Below are positions 1-10,246 of a stretch of 64,000 nucleotides of DNA, in pieces. The position numbers and the translations under genes were made by a program. The DNA is taken from assembly GCF_001411555.2 (NCBI RefSeq), contig NC_049907.1:6022243-6086242 (forward strand). The letters run 5' to 3'. The stretch's first letter is position 1. Each line of letters begins with the position of its first letter. The notes beneath the pieces are model-generated. The model had not been told where the DNA came from. It worked only from the letters and a program-made list of their open reading frames with translations, and searched no databases. The DNA is from Juglans regia (Eukaryota; Streptophyta; Magnoliopsida; Fagales; Juglandaceae).

Positions 1-560
1 CATCTGCCCATAATGATGTGTAAGAAACAATTAGGCTATTGGATTTATATTTGCTTCCCATTAATGCACCAGTGTATATATAACTACATTAATATACTGA
101 TGAATCCCATACATTTGGATGAATGAATGTCATCTATATATTAATTTAGCTTTCTCAGTAGCCACCTAGACTTGTTGATGGGGATCGATGCATGTAGTTA
201 ATGGTCATGAGATCAGTACAATTTTTTTCCTCTATGTTTCCTATTACAAATTACTTGAATTTATTTTAACAAAGTTAGTATATTATGTTAAAATAAATTC
301 AGCATGTTTAGTTCAAACCAAAAATGATTGGGACCTATTTTGAAGAAAATGGTAGTGACTTATCAGTTGAAATGCCCAGGAATATCAAAGTTATATGGCC
401 ACAACCAGACGTGGCAATCATTGAAAGTTTAGGAACAAAAAAAAAAAAAAAAAAAAAGAGACCCAAAACGATTATTGGGCAAAATATTGAAATTTTGGCT
501 TTTGTGGCGATTAGCATATTCATTGGGAAAGGTAGTCCAAGTTGGATGGCATTTTTTGCG
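1..560. other. AT-rich intergenic DNA, no gene seen
   Basis: I see no supported gene here. The stretch is AT-rich and has an A-homopolymer near 436-456. The open frame on the plus strand at 324-617 runs through this poly-A and has no family resemblance that I recognise, so I do not call it. Confidence 0.5.
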
Positions 561-1078
561 GCTAATATACATGGACGCAATAGTCTTTCTAGAACCAAAA
601 AGTTTCTCAGCGTTTAGAAACTCGCCGCCATTGCGGCGAAAACATATGGACGCAATAACATTTTAAAGCCAAACTCCTTTTGAAGCGATTGCATTTTCGC
701 TGCAAATACTAAAACGCGGTGAATTAGGTTGGCTGCCATGGGTTTTTCAAAACCGAAATTGCATTTACATCGATTTTAACATTCGTTGCAAAAATATATT
801 AGCGGCGAATTATGTATTGTCAGCGACGATTTTTAACTGAATGGTAGTGTCTAGTTGCGGCGATATTTTGGGACTCATTGCGACTAACAAACATGCCAAT
901 AACAGAGTTATTGCGGCGATTTTGGCCATCTGTTGCGGTAGAGCAGAAGTGAGTAAACAATAGCTACGAAGCTGCAGCGAACTTAAACTCGCTGGGAAAA
1001 TATAGAAGCGACGATTTACAGCATTATTGCGACGAAAATGGTCGATGCAAAAATGCTTTTTTGTTTTTTGGGGTAGTG
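560..1078. repeat. Array of gcggcga/gcgacga motifs, probable CACTA-type subterminal region
   Basis: The motif GCGGCGA or GCGACGA and its complement TCGCCGC recur many times, for example near 624-640, 790-830, 855-885, 910-935 and 1005-1040. Dense short motifs of this kind are known from the subterminal regions of plant CACTA (En/Spm) transposons. The stretch ends at about 1078 in TTTTTTGGGGTAGTG, which resembles the conserved CACTA end TTTTTTGTAGTG. Directly after it P450 coding similarity begins. I could not find the matching left end. Assignment to CACTA is inference. Confidence 0.45.
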
Positions 1079-2182
1079 CGAGGCTTCAAGTCAACAGCTT
1101 TGTTGCCGTGGGGAGATCAATGGAAGAAGATGAAAAAGTTGCTGGCTTCTTAGATAATTAACTCAACAACAACTCGATGGCTACTCAATGCAAGAATGCT
1201 CATGATGATCAGTCCATTAATGGTTCAGTTGTGGACGTGAGACTTGCTGCACGTCATTATTGTGGAAATGTCATCAGGAAGATGATATTCAACCAAAGGT
1301 TCTTTGGCAAAGGAAAGAAGGATGGAGGACCTGGAGTTGAGGAAGTAGAACACATTGAATCACTTTTCACCATGCTCTTCCATCTTAATGCATTTGCTTT
1401 GTCGGATTACCTGCAATGCTTAACAGCACTTGATTTAGATGGTCATGAGAAGACTGTAAGTGAGGCTATGAAGATCGTTACCAGTTATGCAGATCCGATC
1501 GTCGATGAGAGACTACAGCAACTGAGAGATGGGGAGAAGACGGAGGCTGAGGACTTGCTCGGCGCTTTCATTTAGGCAAAGGATTCTAATGGGAAGGCAG
1601 CTTTATAAGTGGAAGGGATCAAAGCTCAAATCATGCGTACGTCAAGATAAAATTGAATATTAATTAGAATACCTAATACCATGCATTTTATAATAACATT
1701 GCAAGATACTTCATGTCTTTCTCAAACCCTAGATAGTGTTTTCCTCTCCTATTTTAAATATCCACTAATATAAGTACTACTATTGTGGAAATATCTAAAT
1801 CTAAATATATATGATGGATATAAATCTCATCATGATTTAAACACTTATTCCTGGAAGTTTTTTGTTTTCTAAAAAAAAACACCATTAATAATAAGAGTTA
1901 ATTGGTTGATTATTTTCAATAACTAATATCTATTAATCATTTTTTTATGCGTGCAGGAACTGATGCTTGTAGCAGTGGATAATCCTTCCAACTGTATAGA
2001 GTGCACACTTGCAGAAATGCTCAACCAACCGCAGCTCCTCCGAAAAGCTGTAGAAGAAATTGATAGGGTGGTTGGAAAGAAGAGATGGGTTCAAGAATCC
2101 GATATTCCACAGCTCAGTTATGTTAAGGCTTGTGCAAGAGAAGGTTTCCAGCTTCACCCAATCGCACCTTTTAACATCCCCA
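1075..2182 (+). pseudogene. Broken CYP79-type cytochrome P450 fragment
   Basis: Two blocks resemble the CYP79 family, whose members N-hydroxylate amino acids to aldoximes at the ER. Block 1 (about 1078-1640) contains LLPWGDQWKKMKK, then VDVRLAARHYCGNVIRKMIF and a helix ending AEDLLGAFI. Block 2 (from 1957, after a likely intron with acceptor TGCAG at 1952-1956) has [12 protein letters not shown], the I-helix region, then [18 protein letters not shown] and [10 protein letters not shown]. The N-terminal membrane anchor and everything after the PERF region, including the haem cysteine, are missing. In-frame stops follow KKLLAS (about 1150) and LGAFI (1573), and a frame change lies near 1170. The right end stops exactly where an LTR begins at 2183. 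It is a pseudogene or a fragment captured by a transposon. Confidence 0.85.
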
Positions 2183-2760
2183 TGTGAAGGGGGAAAATGC
2201 CTATAGCCCGTAAATTGGGCCCTGTCCACAAAGTCATCCCTAGAGACAAAATGGGAAATAATGAAAGAGACAAAATGGAAGAAGAAAAAAGACAAAAGGG
2301 ATAAAAGGGCAGTAAAATGTTAGAGGGTCAGGGGAAGATCAAAGCAAAGAGTTCACGCAAGGAAGATTTGTCATCTCATGGCAAGCTGGTATCTGTAATA
2401 AAGGGCCAGACAACATATAAAAGGGGATACCCAAACAACATAAAAGGGAGGGATGGGGATCGACAGAGAAAGAGATGAATAGACGGATAAATGAACGACT
2501 GCTACTTCTCACAAGGGCTGAACTCTCCCACAATCAGATATTCTTCTTCAAGCAGCCTCTCAAGGAAGACAGTGTCTCCAACAGGAAGAGCTCCAACCTT
2601 CTCTATATAGTAAGATATGAGGATCCATGAGTAACTATAAGCAGATATATTATAGTGTAGACTTCTCTCTCCAAATCCAGGTGGACGTAGGCCCTTTGCC
2701 GAACCACCTGAATCTTGGTGTCCATCTCTTTTTACTTTTCCTGCACTTATTTTCTATTCA
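2183..2760 (+). repeat. 5' LTR of the non-autonomous element
   Basis: Direct repeat of 4442-5025, starting TGTGAAGG directly after the P450 codons and ending near CTATTCA. A sequence ATATAAAAGGGG near 2416-2427 could serve as a TATA-type promoter and is conserved in the partner LTR as GTATAAAAGGG. Confidence 0.7.
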
Positions 2761-2892
2761 TCACCATGGACATACCAACCACCACTTTACAGCCGCACCA
2801 GAACACTACCGGGGCCTCCAACTCACACACATCGTGGCACTGTTGGCGTAGTGTTGCCTAGGCTCGCGAAACACGACGTCATTGGTGAGCTT

Positions 2893-3665
2893 GTCCCAAT
2901 CACTTGTCCAGCATCATGCAAGGTTGTTGCTTGCGATGCATTGGTTAGGGAAAGGGACCCTTGTGCTCTGCCAACCTATAAACGCCAGTCCAAATACAAG
3001 CCAATCCTGAGATTGGACTTGCCGACCTTCGCGGGATGCAAGCCCAGTATCTAGATCAACCACAGAGTATATAGCAAAGGACTAGAGCCACGAGCTTTGC
3101 TCTGCTAACAACTATTTGAAATGCAAGTCTCAATGACTTGTTGAGTTTCATGCAAGGTTACCACCTGCGATGCATTGGTGAGGGAGCAGAGCTGTTGGGC
3201 TCTGCCAATGTATATGTGCTAGTCGGAATACAACCCAGTCTTGAGATTGGACTTGCCAACCTTCGCGGGATATAAGCCCGATCTCTAGATCGGCTACATA
3301 GTATGTAGCACAGGACCAGAACCATGAGTCTTGCCCTGCTAACAGCTATTTGAAATGCAAGTCCCAACGACTTGTCGAGTTTCAAGCAAGGTTGCTGTCT
3401 GTGATGCATTGGTGAGGGAGAAGGGCATTTGGGCTCTTCCAACCTATAAGTGCCAGTCGAAATACAAGCCAGTCCTGAGATTGGACTTGTCGACCTTCAT
3501 GGGGTACAAGCCCGGCCTCTAGATTGGCCACGAAGTTTAAAGCACAGGACCAGAGCCATGAGCTTTGCCCTGCTAACAGCTATTCGAAATGCAAGTCCCA
3601 ATGACTTGTCAAGCTTCGTGCAAGGTTGCTGCTTGCGATGCATTGTCAGTGATAGAATCTCCATC
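2893..3665 (+). repeat. Tandem array, period about 234 bp, 3.2 copies
   Basis: The landmark GTCCCAATGACTTGT recurs at 2893, 3126, 3361 and 3595, giving spacings of 233, 235 and 234 bases. Each unit also carries TTGCGATGCATTGGT, GAGATTGGACTTG and a GAGCTTTGC-like block. The fourth unit is cut off near 3650. The array forms the first half of the interior of the non-autonomous LTR element. Confidence 0.9.
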
Positions 3666-3740
3666 AACGATATCTCATCAGTGAAATCTCAATCAACAAA
3701 ATCTCCATAAAAAAAACTGAGTCACTAGACTCTCGTGAGC

Positions 3741-4310
3741 ACCACGCTGGCGCTTTACGCGGTCGAGTCCATCTCCTGCACCATTCGAGCTCCGAGCTCG
3801 CTCTTTAAGCGGTCGGGTCTATCTCCCGCACCATTCGAGCTCCACGCTTGGGCCTTATGCGGTCGAGTCCATCTCCAACCCCATTTGAGCTCCACGCTCA
3901 CGCCTTACGCGGTCGAGTCCATCTCCCGCCCCATTCGAGCTCCGCACTCATGCTTTACGCGGTTGAGTCCATCTCCCGCACCATTCGAGCTCTGCGCTCG
4001 CGCCTTACGAGGTTGAGTCCATCTGCCACCCCATTCAAGCTCCCCATTAGCGCTTTACGCGGTTGAGTCCATCTCCCACACCATTCAAGCTCCACGCTCG
4101 CGCTATACACTATCGAGTACATCTCCTGCCATATCCAAGCTCTACCCTCACATCGTATGCGGTCAAATCCGTCTCCCGCATTAGCCGAGCTCTACGCACG
4201 CACCATACGCGATCAAGTAGACCTCCCACGACATCCAATACCCGTGCACACACCATACGCGGTTGAGGTCATCTCCTGCCATATTCGAGCTCCACTCTCG
4301 CAACATACCT
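3741..4310 (+). repeat. Tandem array with exact 50-bp period, about 11 units
   Basis: The landmark GGTCGAGTCC and its variants fall at 3761, 3811, 3861, 3911, 3961, 4011, 4061, 4111, 4161, 4211 and 4261, always 50 bases apart. Each unit also carries CATCTCCCGCACCATTCGAG. Because 50 is not a multiple of 3, open frames in the array are repeat artefacts and not genes. The rightmost units are the most diverged. Confidence 0.92.
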
Positions 4311-4441
4311 GTATTCATTAACACTATATATCAATTCGCAAACCCTTTCACCTTCAATATGCCCACCCAGGTCAGAAATCCTCATAAAGAAAAACTTTTG
4401 TAATTTTCAGCCCACAAGTGTGCTTAAAATTAGCGAGGTTT

Positions 4442-5025
4442 TGTGAAGGAGAAAAATGTCCATAGCCCATAAATTGGGCCCAGCCCACCAAGCCAATACT
4501 AGAGAAAAAAAGGAAACAAGGAAAGAGATAAAAAGGAACAAGAAAAGAGACAAGAGGGAGACAAGAGGGATATGAGGGCTGTAAAATGTCAGAGGATCAA
4601 GGGAAGAAAGCAAAGAGTTCACGCAAGGGAGATCTACCACCTCATGGCAGGTTGACATCTGCAATAAAGGTTCAGACAACGTATAAAAGGGAATGCCCAG
4701 ACAACATAAAAGAGAGGGATGGGGATCGATAGAGAAAGAGATGAACAGACAAATAAATGAACGACCGCTACTTCTCACATGGGTTGAACTCTCCCACAAT
4801 CAGATATTCTTCTTCAAGCAGCCTCTCAAGGAAGACAGTGTCTCCAATAGGAAGAGCTCCAATCTTGTTTATACACTAAGATATAAGGATCCATGAGTGA
4901 CTGTAAACAGATATATTATATTGGAGACTTCCTTCCCAAACACCCGTGAATGTAGGCCTCTTACCGAACCACTTAAATCTCGGTGTCTATCTCTTTTTAC
5001 TTTTCCTACACTTATTTTCCATTCA
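4442..5025 (+). repeat. 3' LTR of the non-autonomous element
   Basis: Diverged copy of the repeat at 2183-2760, starting TGTGAAGG and ending near CCATTCA. The CYP79 reading frame does not resume beyond it. Confidence 0.7.
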
Positions 5026-5084
5026 TTGTCATGTAATCCAATGCAATGTATTTGAAATGTTGATGCTGAATTTACTATTCACTT

Positions 5085-5375
5085 ATTTGCGACGACTTTT
5101 AGACCTTTTGTGAAATTTTATTTGCGACGAATAGGAAAATCGCCACAATAGATACTTTTGCAACGAAATAGTGCTTATTAGTGGCGATCCAAAAGTGCCA
5201 GAAATAATGTTTTACAAAATTTATGAAAAATTGTATAAGACTATTTCGGCGAATATTTAGTCGCTGGAAATGAGTAATTCCAACAATTTTTATGACTGTA
5301 AAAAATAAGCAGTCTGATTTTTGTAGCGATGTATATAGGTTTTACGACAAGTTAATGTCGCCGCAAAATCTAATA
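5085..5375. repeat. Second gcgacga motif array
   Basis: GCGACGA and TCGCCGC-type motifs recur (for example near 5089, 5132, 5150, 5183, 5250 and 5357), as at 560-1078. Together the two arrays bracket the P450 fragment and the LTR element, as would the two subterminal regions of a CACTA-like transposon. No exact terminal repeat is visible on this side. Confidence 0.4.
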
Positions 5376-6500
5376 AAATTAAATCCCCCACGTTCCCCTT
5401 ATTCTTTTCCCACCACCCCCTCCCTCCTCTATCTCCCCAATCCCTCTTTTCCCTTGATCCCAGCAGCCGCACACAGCTCTTCGCCAACAACCCCACCACG
5501 CCACCACCACCTCACCTCTATAGCCACCCCATCCTTCTACCCCAGCCCCTACGCTGGAAATTTCGTTTTCCCCAAATTTGGCATCACCTCTCTCTCTCTC
5601 TCTCTCTATCATTTCTCTTTATCATCGCAGCTAGGGGAGCCGTTCGCCACCACTCACACCTCAATGCCATCACTAGTCCTCCGTCAGAGCCCCTGTCTCC
5701 TCCATGCCTAGCCCAGCAGCCTAAGGCCCTCCTTCTCTCTGTTTCACTCTCTACTACATCTCTCAAGAACCACTTCATGGCGCTGAGCACCTCCTGGTCT
5801 CTCTCTCATCTCTATGCCGCCTCAGTCCTACTCTGCCACCACAACCACCATGGTCTTCGTCCTCGTCGGTAGGTGATCTCTCCTACACCATCTCTCTCTT
5901 TCTCTTTCTCTCTCTCATCTCTCTATTTTGTGCTGCAAGAGTGCGTAATAAAGAAGATTATTGTGTGTCTTTATTGTCTATATTGGTGGCTTAGAGTTGT
6001 GAGGCACTTTGTGATGGAGGTAATTAGAACTGGATTGCTACTTTAATGGATATGGGTTATGAACATGAAGTTAGGATTTTGTTTCAATTTTTGTGTGAAT
6101 GATGTTGGTGTTATACTGGCAGCTCTAGGGTTTTGTTTGCTTATGAATTTTTTTTGGGTTTGAGTGGATTTTTTTTGGATTTTGATATGCAGGAGAAGTA
6201 GTGACTTGAATGGTTCTCTTGGTTGTGCATCCATAGTTATTCATATTATATCTTAATCATATATCATTAATGCTTTTGGGGATTATGGTTTTATTTTGGG
6301 TATCAAGACCTGGTACTAATTCTTGTATTGAAAGAATGATTAGTGATCTTTTGTATTAATTTGTACTTTGATGGAAAGTCAATGGTATTTTGTGTAAAAC
6401 ACCCATGTTGTTGCAAATTTATATAGCAGCTCGTTGTCATGGCAAAGTTGTTCTTGCTTTTGAAGAATATGGTAATTCAGAAATTGGGGTTAGATTTGAA
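5376..6500. other. C-rich and CT-repeat stretch, no supported gene
   Basis: The first 500 bases are rich in CCACC and CTCTCT, including a (CT)n run at 5588-5608 and others near 5890-5920, and then turn T-rich. The texture is that of a promoter, 5'-UTR or transposon leader. Open frames on both strands are low-complexity (Pro, Ser, His on plus; Gly, Glu, Arg on minus) and match no family I know. Confidence 0.4.
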
Positions 6501-6738
6501 AAATCAATTCCAGATGGCAACAAAGATTAACATTAAATTCCATAGTACCTATAATTGAAAATACCTTTTTGACAAATAGCAACAAATTATACGCATCTAC
6601 CAACAAAATAAAAGGGATGAAATCAAGAATCACTCAACTGTGCATAAATCAAGGACATCAGCCCATGATCACAACCGTCCTCCCAAGATATCTCAACAAT
6701 CTTCTTAAGTCAACTAATGTATATTCTTAGGAAGTAAA

Positions 6739-8894
6739 TGTGACGCCCCTACTCCCTCGTATGAAAATGTGTGAATCATGATGTCGGGATGATGACAACA
6801 TGGGTCACGCATCCCAACAATAAGTGCCAAGTGTGTGTCCATGCATAAAGTGTACAATAAAAACGAAGCGGATAATTTAAGTAAGTCAACTAAATACCAG
6901 AATTGTTTGATACAAATCCACTTAAAACAAAATGTTTTAAAGAGTAATACAGTTGTCCCAAAATATAGTACAAAGGCAATATACATAATAAGTGAGAAAA
7001 TAAATCTCGATACACGTGAGCAATCCCAGGTCACTCCTCCAGCGGAGCCAAAGCCTAAGGCTCGTCATCCTCGTCTGCCTCAAGCAACATGCAAGCATAT
7101 GATGAAATATGCATCATACCTAAAACATCATTTTTTCGAAAATGAATATTTTCCAATGCATGCCAAAATCCCATTTCGGCCCAAAACATATCCATAAAAT
7201 ATTTTTCCAGAAAATGATTCACACAAAAACCAACCATTTATCAGACATTGTAGGAGGGAAAAGCAAGCAGAACTATACCACCATCCCTACCACGTGCACC
7301 ATATGTGGGAATCACAGGCGAGACTTTATCACCATCCCTACCGCGTGCATCGTAGGCGAGAATCACAGGCGGGACTCTACCACCATTCCTGCTTACCACC
7401 ATCCCTACAATTCCTTTCTACACAATGAGTACCTATCAGAGCACTGTAGACAGGAATCACAGGTGGGACTATACCACCATCTCTGCTTACCAACATCTCT
7501 ACCATATGCACCGTAGGCGGGAATCACAAGTTGGACTCTACTACCATCTCTGCTTACCACCATCCCTACTGTGTGCACCGTAAGCGGGAATCATAGGCAG
7601 AACTCTACCACCATCCTTGCTTACCACCATCCCTACAGTCTCTTTCCTTTCTCTTAATGAAAATCTAATTTTCAAATATACACATGAACATGAATGCAAT
7701 TACACAAAAACCCAGTTTTCATTTACAAACATGAACATGCTTGCAAATGCATTGTATATGCCATAACACAAATATTCAACAGCCAACAAAACCTAGCATA
7801 ATCCAATCACACAACTCCATCCTCCAATCACCGACCCCCTTACTCCTCGGACTCAGTCAGACACAACCAACCAGTTTACGGTACATATGAGTTAGTGCAA
7901 AAATACATTTAAATCTCAAAATTTATGTGGGAAAATACTTACAGTGCTATAATATATTTTTCGAAAGATCACGAAGGTGCAAGAGGTGGCAGCACAACAA
8001 CAGAACAGTGCAAAATGCACTGGGCCGTGGGTCTCAAAATGTAAGATTTTGAACGGGGACAAACGAAGACTTGAGATTACTAGGGAAGGACTTAGGGATG
8101 TCGGTGAAGCTAATGGTAATGGTGGTTGGCCGTGGGTGGCGGCATATAGTGTGGTTGAAGTCCAAAAAACCCAAAATGGAAATGGAGTTGGATGGACTTC
8201 ACCGGTGGTGGATTGGAGCTGAGGATGGGTGGGCTAGGTAGCTGAGGGGGCCAGTGGTGTGGTGAAGAAATGGTGGCCAATGGCGGCGTGACGGCGGCGC
8301 GCAAACACAAGAGGTACCGCGGCTTGAAGTCGTGTGTGGGGGCTCACGGAGCCAAGAGAGGGGATGGAAACTAGAGGGTGAGGTCGCCGGTCAGAGGTGA
8401 AGAAAATGGGAGGGGTAGTGAGGCGCACGGACGGGGAGAAAGAGAGGGACTCGCGCGTGGGAAAGGAGAGAGAGGAGAAAAGAAAATGAGGGCAAAAAGA
8501 AAAGAAGAAGAAAAGAAAAAGAGGAAAAGAAAAATTGAGGGAAAGAAATGAGGTCCAATCCTCACAACTTGGGTCACAAAATGATCCAACGAAAATTATT
8601 TCAAAATAATAAATTTAAATAAAATAATTTAAGCATAAAGACTAAGTAAAATAAAATAATTAAATCCAACAACACAATAATTTTAAAACCCACAAATAAC
8701 TAATTTAAATTAAAGAACAATTTAAATGTAAAAAATATTTAATATTAAGAAAGCACAGCAAAATAGATTTAACAACTTAAAAATCAAGAAATAAACCAAC
8801 GAGAAACGCAATAAATTTTAGAACAAGAGAACCAATATTTAAATTAATTAAAATAATCATTTAGTTAAAATATACTAAAATATGGGGTGTTACA
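6739..8894 (-). mobile_element. Inserted LTR-like unit (solo LTR candidate), 2,156 bp
   Basis: The ends are TGTGACGCCCC on the left and GGGGTGTTACA on the right, that is TGTAACACCCC when read from the minus strand. LTRs starting TGTAACACCC are common in plant gypsy elements. The 5-bp flanks GTAAA and ATAAA match at four of five positions, as expected of an aged target duplication. There is no gag or pol similarity inside. Contents are an irregular repeat block (7262-7640) and a purine-rich stretch (8410-8560). Confidence 0.5.
7262..7640 (+). repeat. Irregular short tandem repeats
   Basis: The phrases GGGAATCACAGGCGGG and CTACCACCATCCCTGC recur at least five times (near 7306, 7358, 7450, 7516 and 7583), with spacing of roughly 50-90 bases. 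Frames that cross the block are repeat artefacts. Confidence 0.75.
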
Positions 8895-9145
8895 ATAAAT
8901 CTCTTGTGTTAGATGTATATAGCTTCTATTTAGCCATGTATATTTGGTTAATATTCTTTCTATATCTTGTACACTTTCCATAGATAGATTTCAGTTGTAC
9001 ATGCTACTATTTATATGAATGAGGACACACTCTCTATCTCAACTCATGAGATAGTGTTTCTCAAACATCTTAATGGTATTAAGAGACTCTACGGGTTGAT
9101 ATAGAGTTGTATGTGAATTTTTTTTCCTTTTTCTCTTTTTCTGTC

Positions 9146-10241
9146 ATGGATTCATCTGTAACCTCCAACTTCTCAAATTCCTCAAACTCTTATCCCTATC
9201 TTGCATCACAAAATGTGTCCAACTATGTTTCAATTAAACTAAATTCCAGCAACTTTCTGCTCTACAAAACTCAAATGTTAAACATCTTGGAAAGTTATGA
9301 TTTTCAAGGATTCATAACAGGTGACACTGAAACCCCACCTCAATTCCTCTAAGGTGATTCCTCCCAGCCTAACCCACTGTATGCAAAGTGGCACAGGTTT
9401 GATAGGCTAGTGAAAGGCTGGCTTACAACCACCTTATCTGAGAAAGTGTTAGGCATTGTTGTTGGCCTAAACACTCCCCCAGAAGTTTGGCATGCTTTGG
9501 TCCATGCCTTTGCTCGAGTTTCCTCTAACATAAGTCTTGCTCTGAAGCACAGACTTACATCAATCACCAAAGGATCTGATTCCTTGAGTGAATACCTGAA
9601 GAAATTCAAAATTGTGTGTGATAAGTTTGCTGCTATTGGCAAGCCAGTGGCAAAACTCAAAAACCCTAGTGGCTGCTCAATGGCCTTGGCAAAGAGTTTG
9701 AAGTTTTTACGGCAACTATGCTTAGGCCTCCTGTTCCTGCTTATTCAGAAGTTGTCACCTATTGGAGAGCTATACAGACAGGTACAAACTTGATGTTAAC
9801 CCTTCTCTTATGGCTTTTTATGGACAGAAAAACTACTAGCAAAAGAAGTCAAATGCACAATCTAGATCCTTTACATCCAAAGGGCATGGTTTTGCGCAAG
9901 GGTCATCTAATGGTCCAAAACAAAGTGCTCCACATCAAGCACACAAAATTCCAACTGCCACTCTCGTGGCCCTCCATCCAATTTCAAATCTACAAACAAA
10001 GAGGAAGTCATATGCCATATGTGTAACAAAAGAAACTACACTACTTTGAGTTGCTTTAATAGGTTTAACCATTCTTTTACCCATGACAGCCATTCTCAAA
10101 GTTTTGCAGCCCTCAAAATGGAGGACAATACTAAGAATTCATCCTGGCATCTTGACACTGGGGCCACTGACCACATGACTGCAAATGAAGGTATTCTTCA
10201 CTCATTAGCTCCATACATAGGCCGTGATGGTATAATGGTAG
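9146..10241 (+). pseudogene. Copia gag and protease region, degenerate
   Basis: From the ATG at 9146 the frame encodes a copia-type capsid start (SVTSNFSNSS, then NYVSIKLNSSNFLLYKTQML). A stop lies at about 9350, but homology continues in the same style (LYAKWHRFDRLVKGWLTTTL, then EVWHALVHAFARVSSN), typical of the UBN2 gag domain. The nucleocapsid knuckle near 10015-10055 reads CHMCNKRNYTTLSC, with Tyr where the zinc-binding His should be. The protease motif WHLDTGATDHM follows at about 10145. The frame is interrupted at VGN (10241) by an inserted LTR. Stops and frame changes make it non-functional. Confidence 0.85.
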
Positions 10242-10246
10242 GAAAT

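Larger units (their letters stand above)
2183..5025 (+). mobile_element. Non-autonomous LTR retrotransposon with tandem-repeat interior
   Basis: Two direct repeats of about 580 bp bound a 1.7-kb interior without gag or pol similarity. Both repeats start TGTGAAGG and share the order: A-rich purine stretch, TTCACGCAAG, then CTTCAAGCAGCCTCTCAAGG. The interior is almost entirely two tandem arrays. This fits the LARD/TR-GAG-like class of non-autonomous elements. The two LTRs differ at many sites and by indels, so the insertion looks old. The 5-bp flanks (CCCCA left, TTGTC right) do not match, so a target duplication is not confirmed. The LTR ends are uncertain by a few bases. Confidence 0.7.
6510..9067 (+). 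repeat. 5' LTR of a copia element, split by a 2.16-kb insertion
   Basis: The right half (8895-9067) ends CTCAAACA. It is followed by TCTTAATGGTATTAAGAG, close to the TGGTATCAGAGC primer-binding site that copia elements use with initiator tRNA-Met. The left half should lie upstream of 6739. Joining 6738 to 8895 gives a smooth AT-rich LTR-like text. The left limit is a guess because no second LTR survives for comparison. Confidence 0.45.

Noticed and set aside
324..617. A 97-residue frame in the first kilobase
   Set aside because: It runs through a poly-A tract read as Lys and has no recognisable domain.
3735..4266. Several overlapping open frames with repeated Ser/Pro/Arg words
   Set aside because: They are translations of the 50-bp tandem array in different frames.
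2893..4310. CRISPR-like regular repeats
   Set aside because: The units are contiguous tandem repeats without unique spacers, in a plant genome and inside an LTR element.
5292..5790. Open frames on both strands in the CT/C-rich stretch
   Set aside because: Low-complexity composition explains them, and no family match is apparent.
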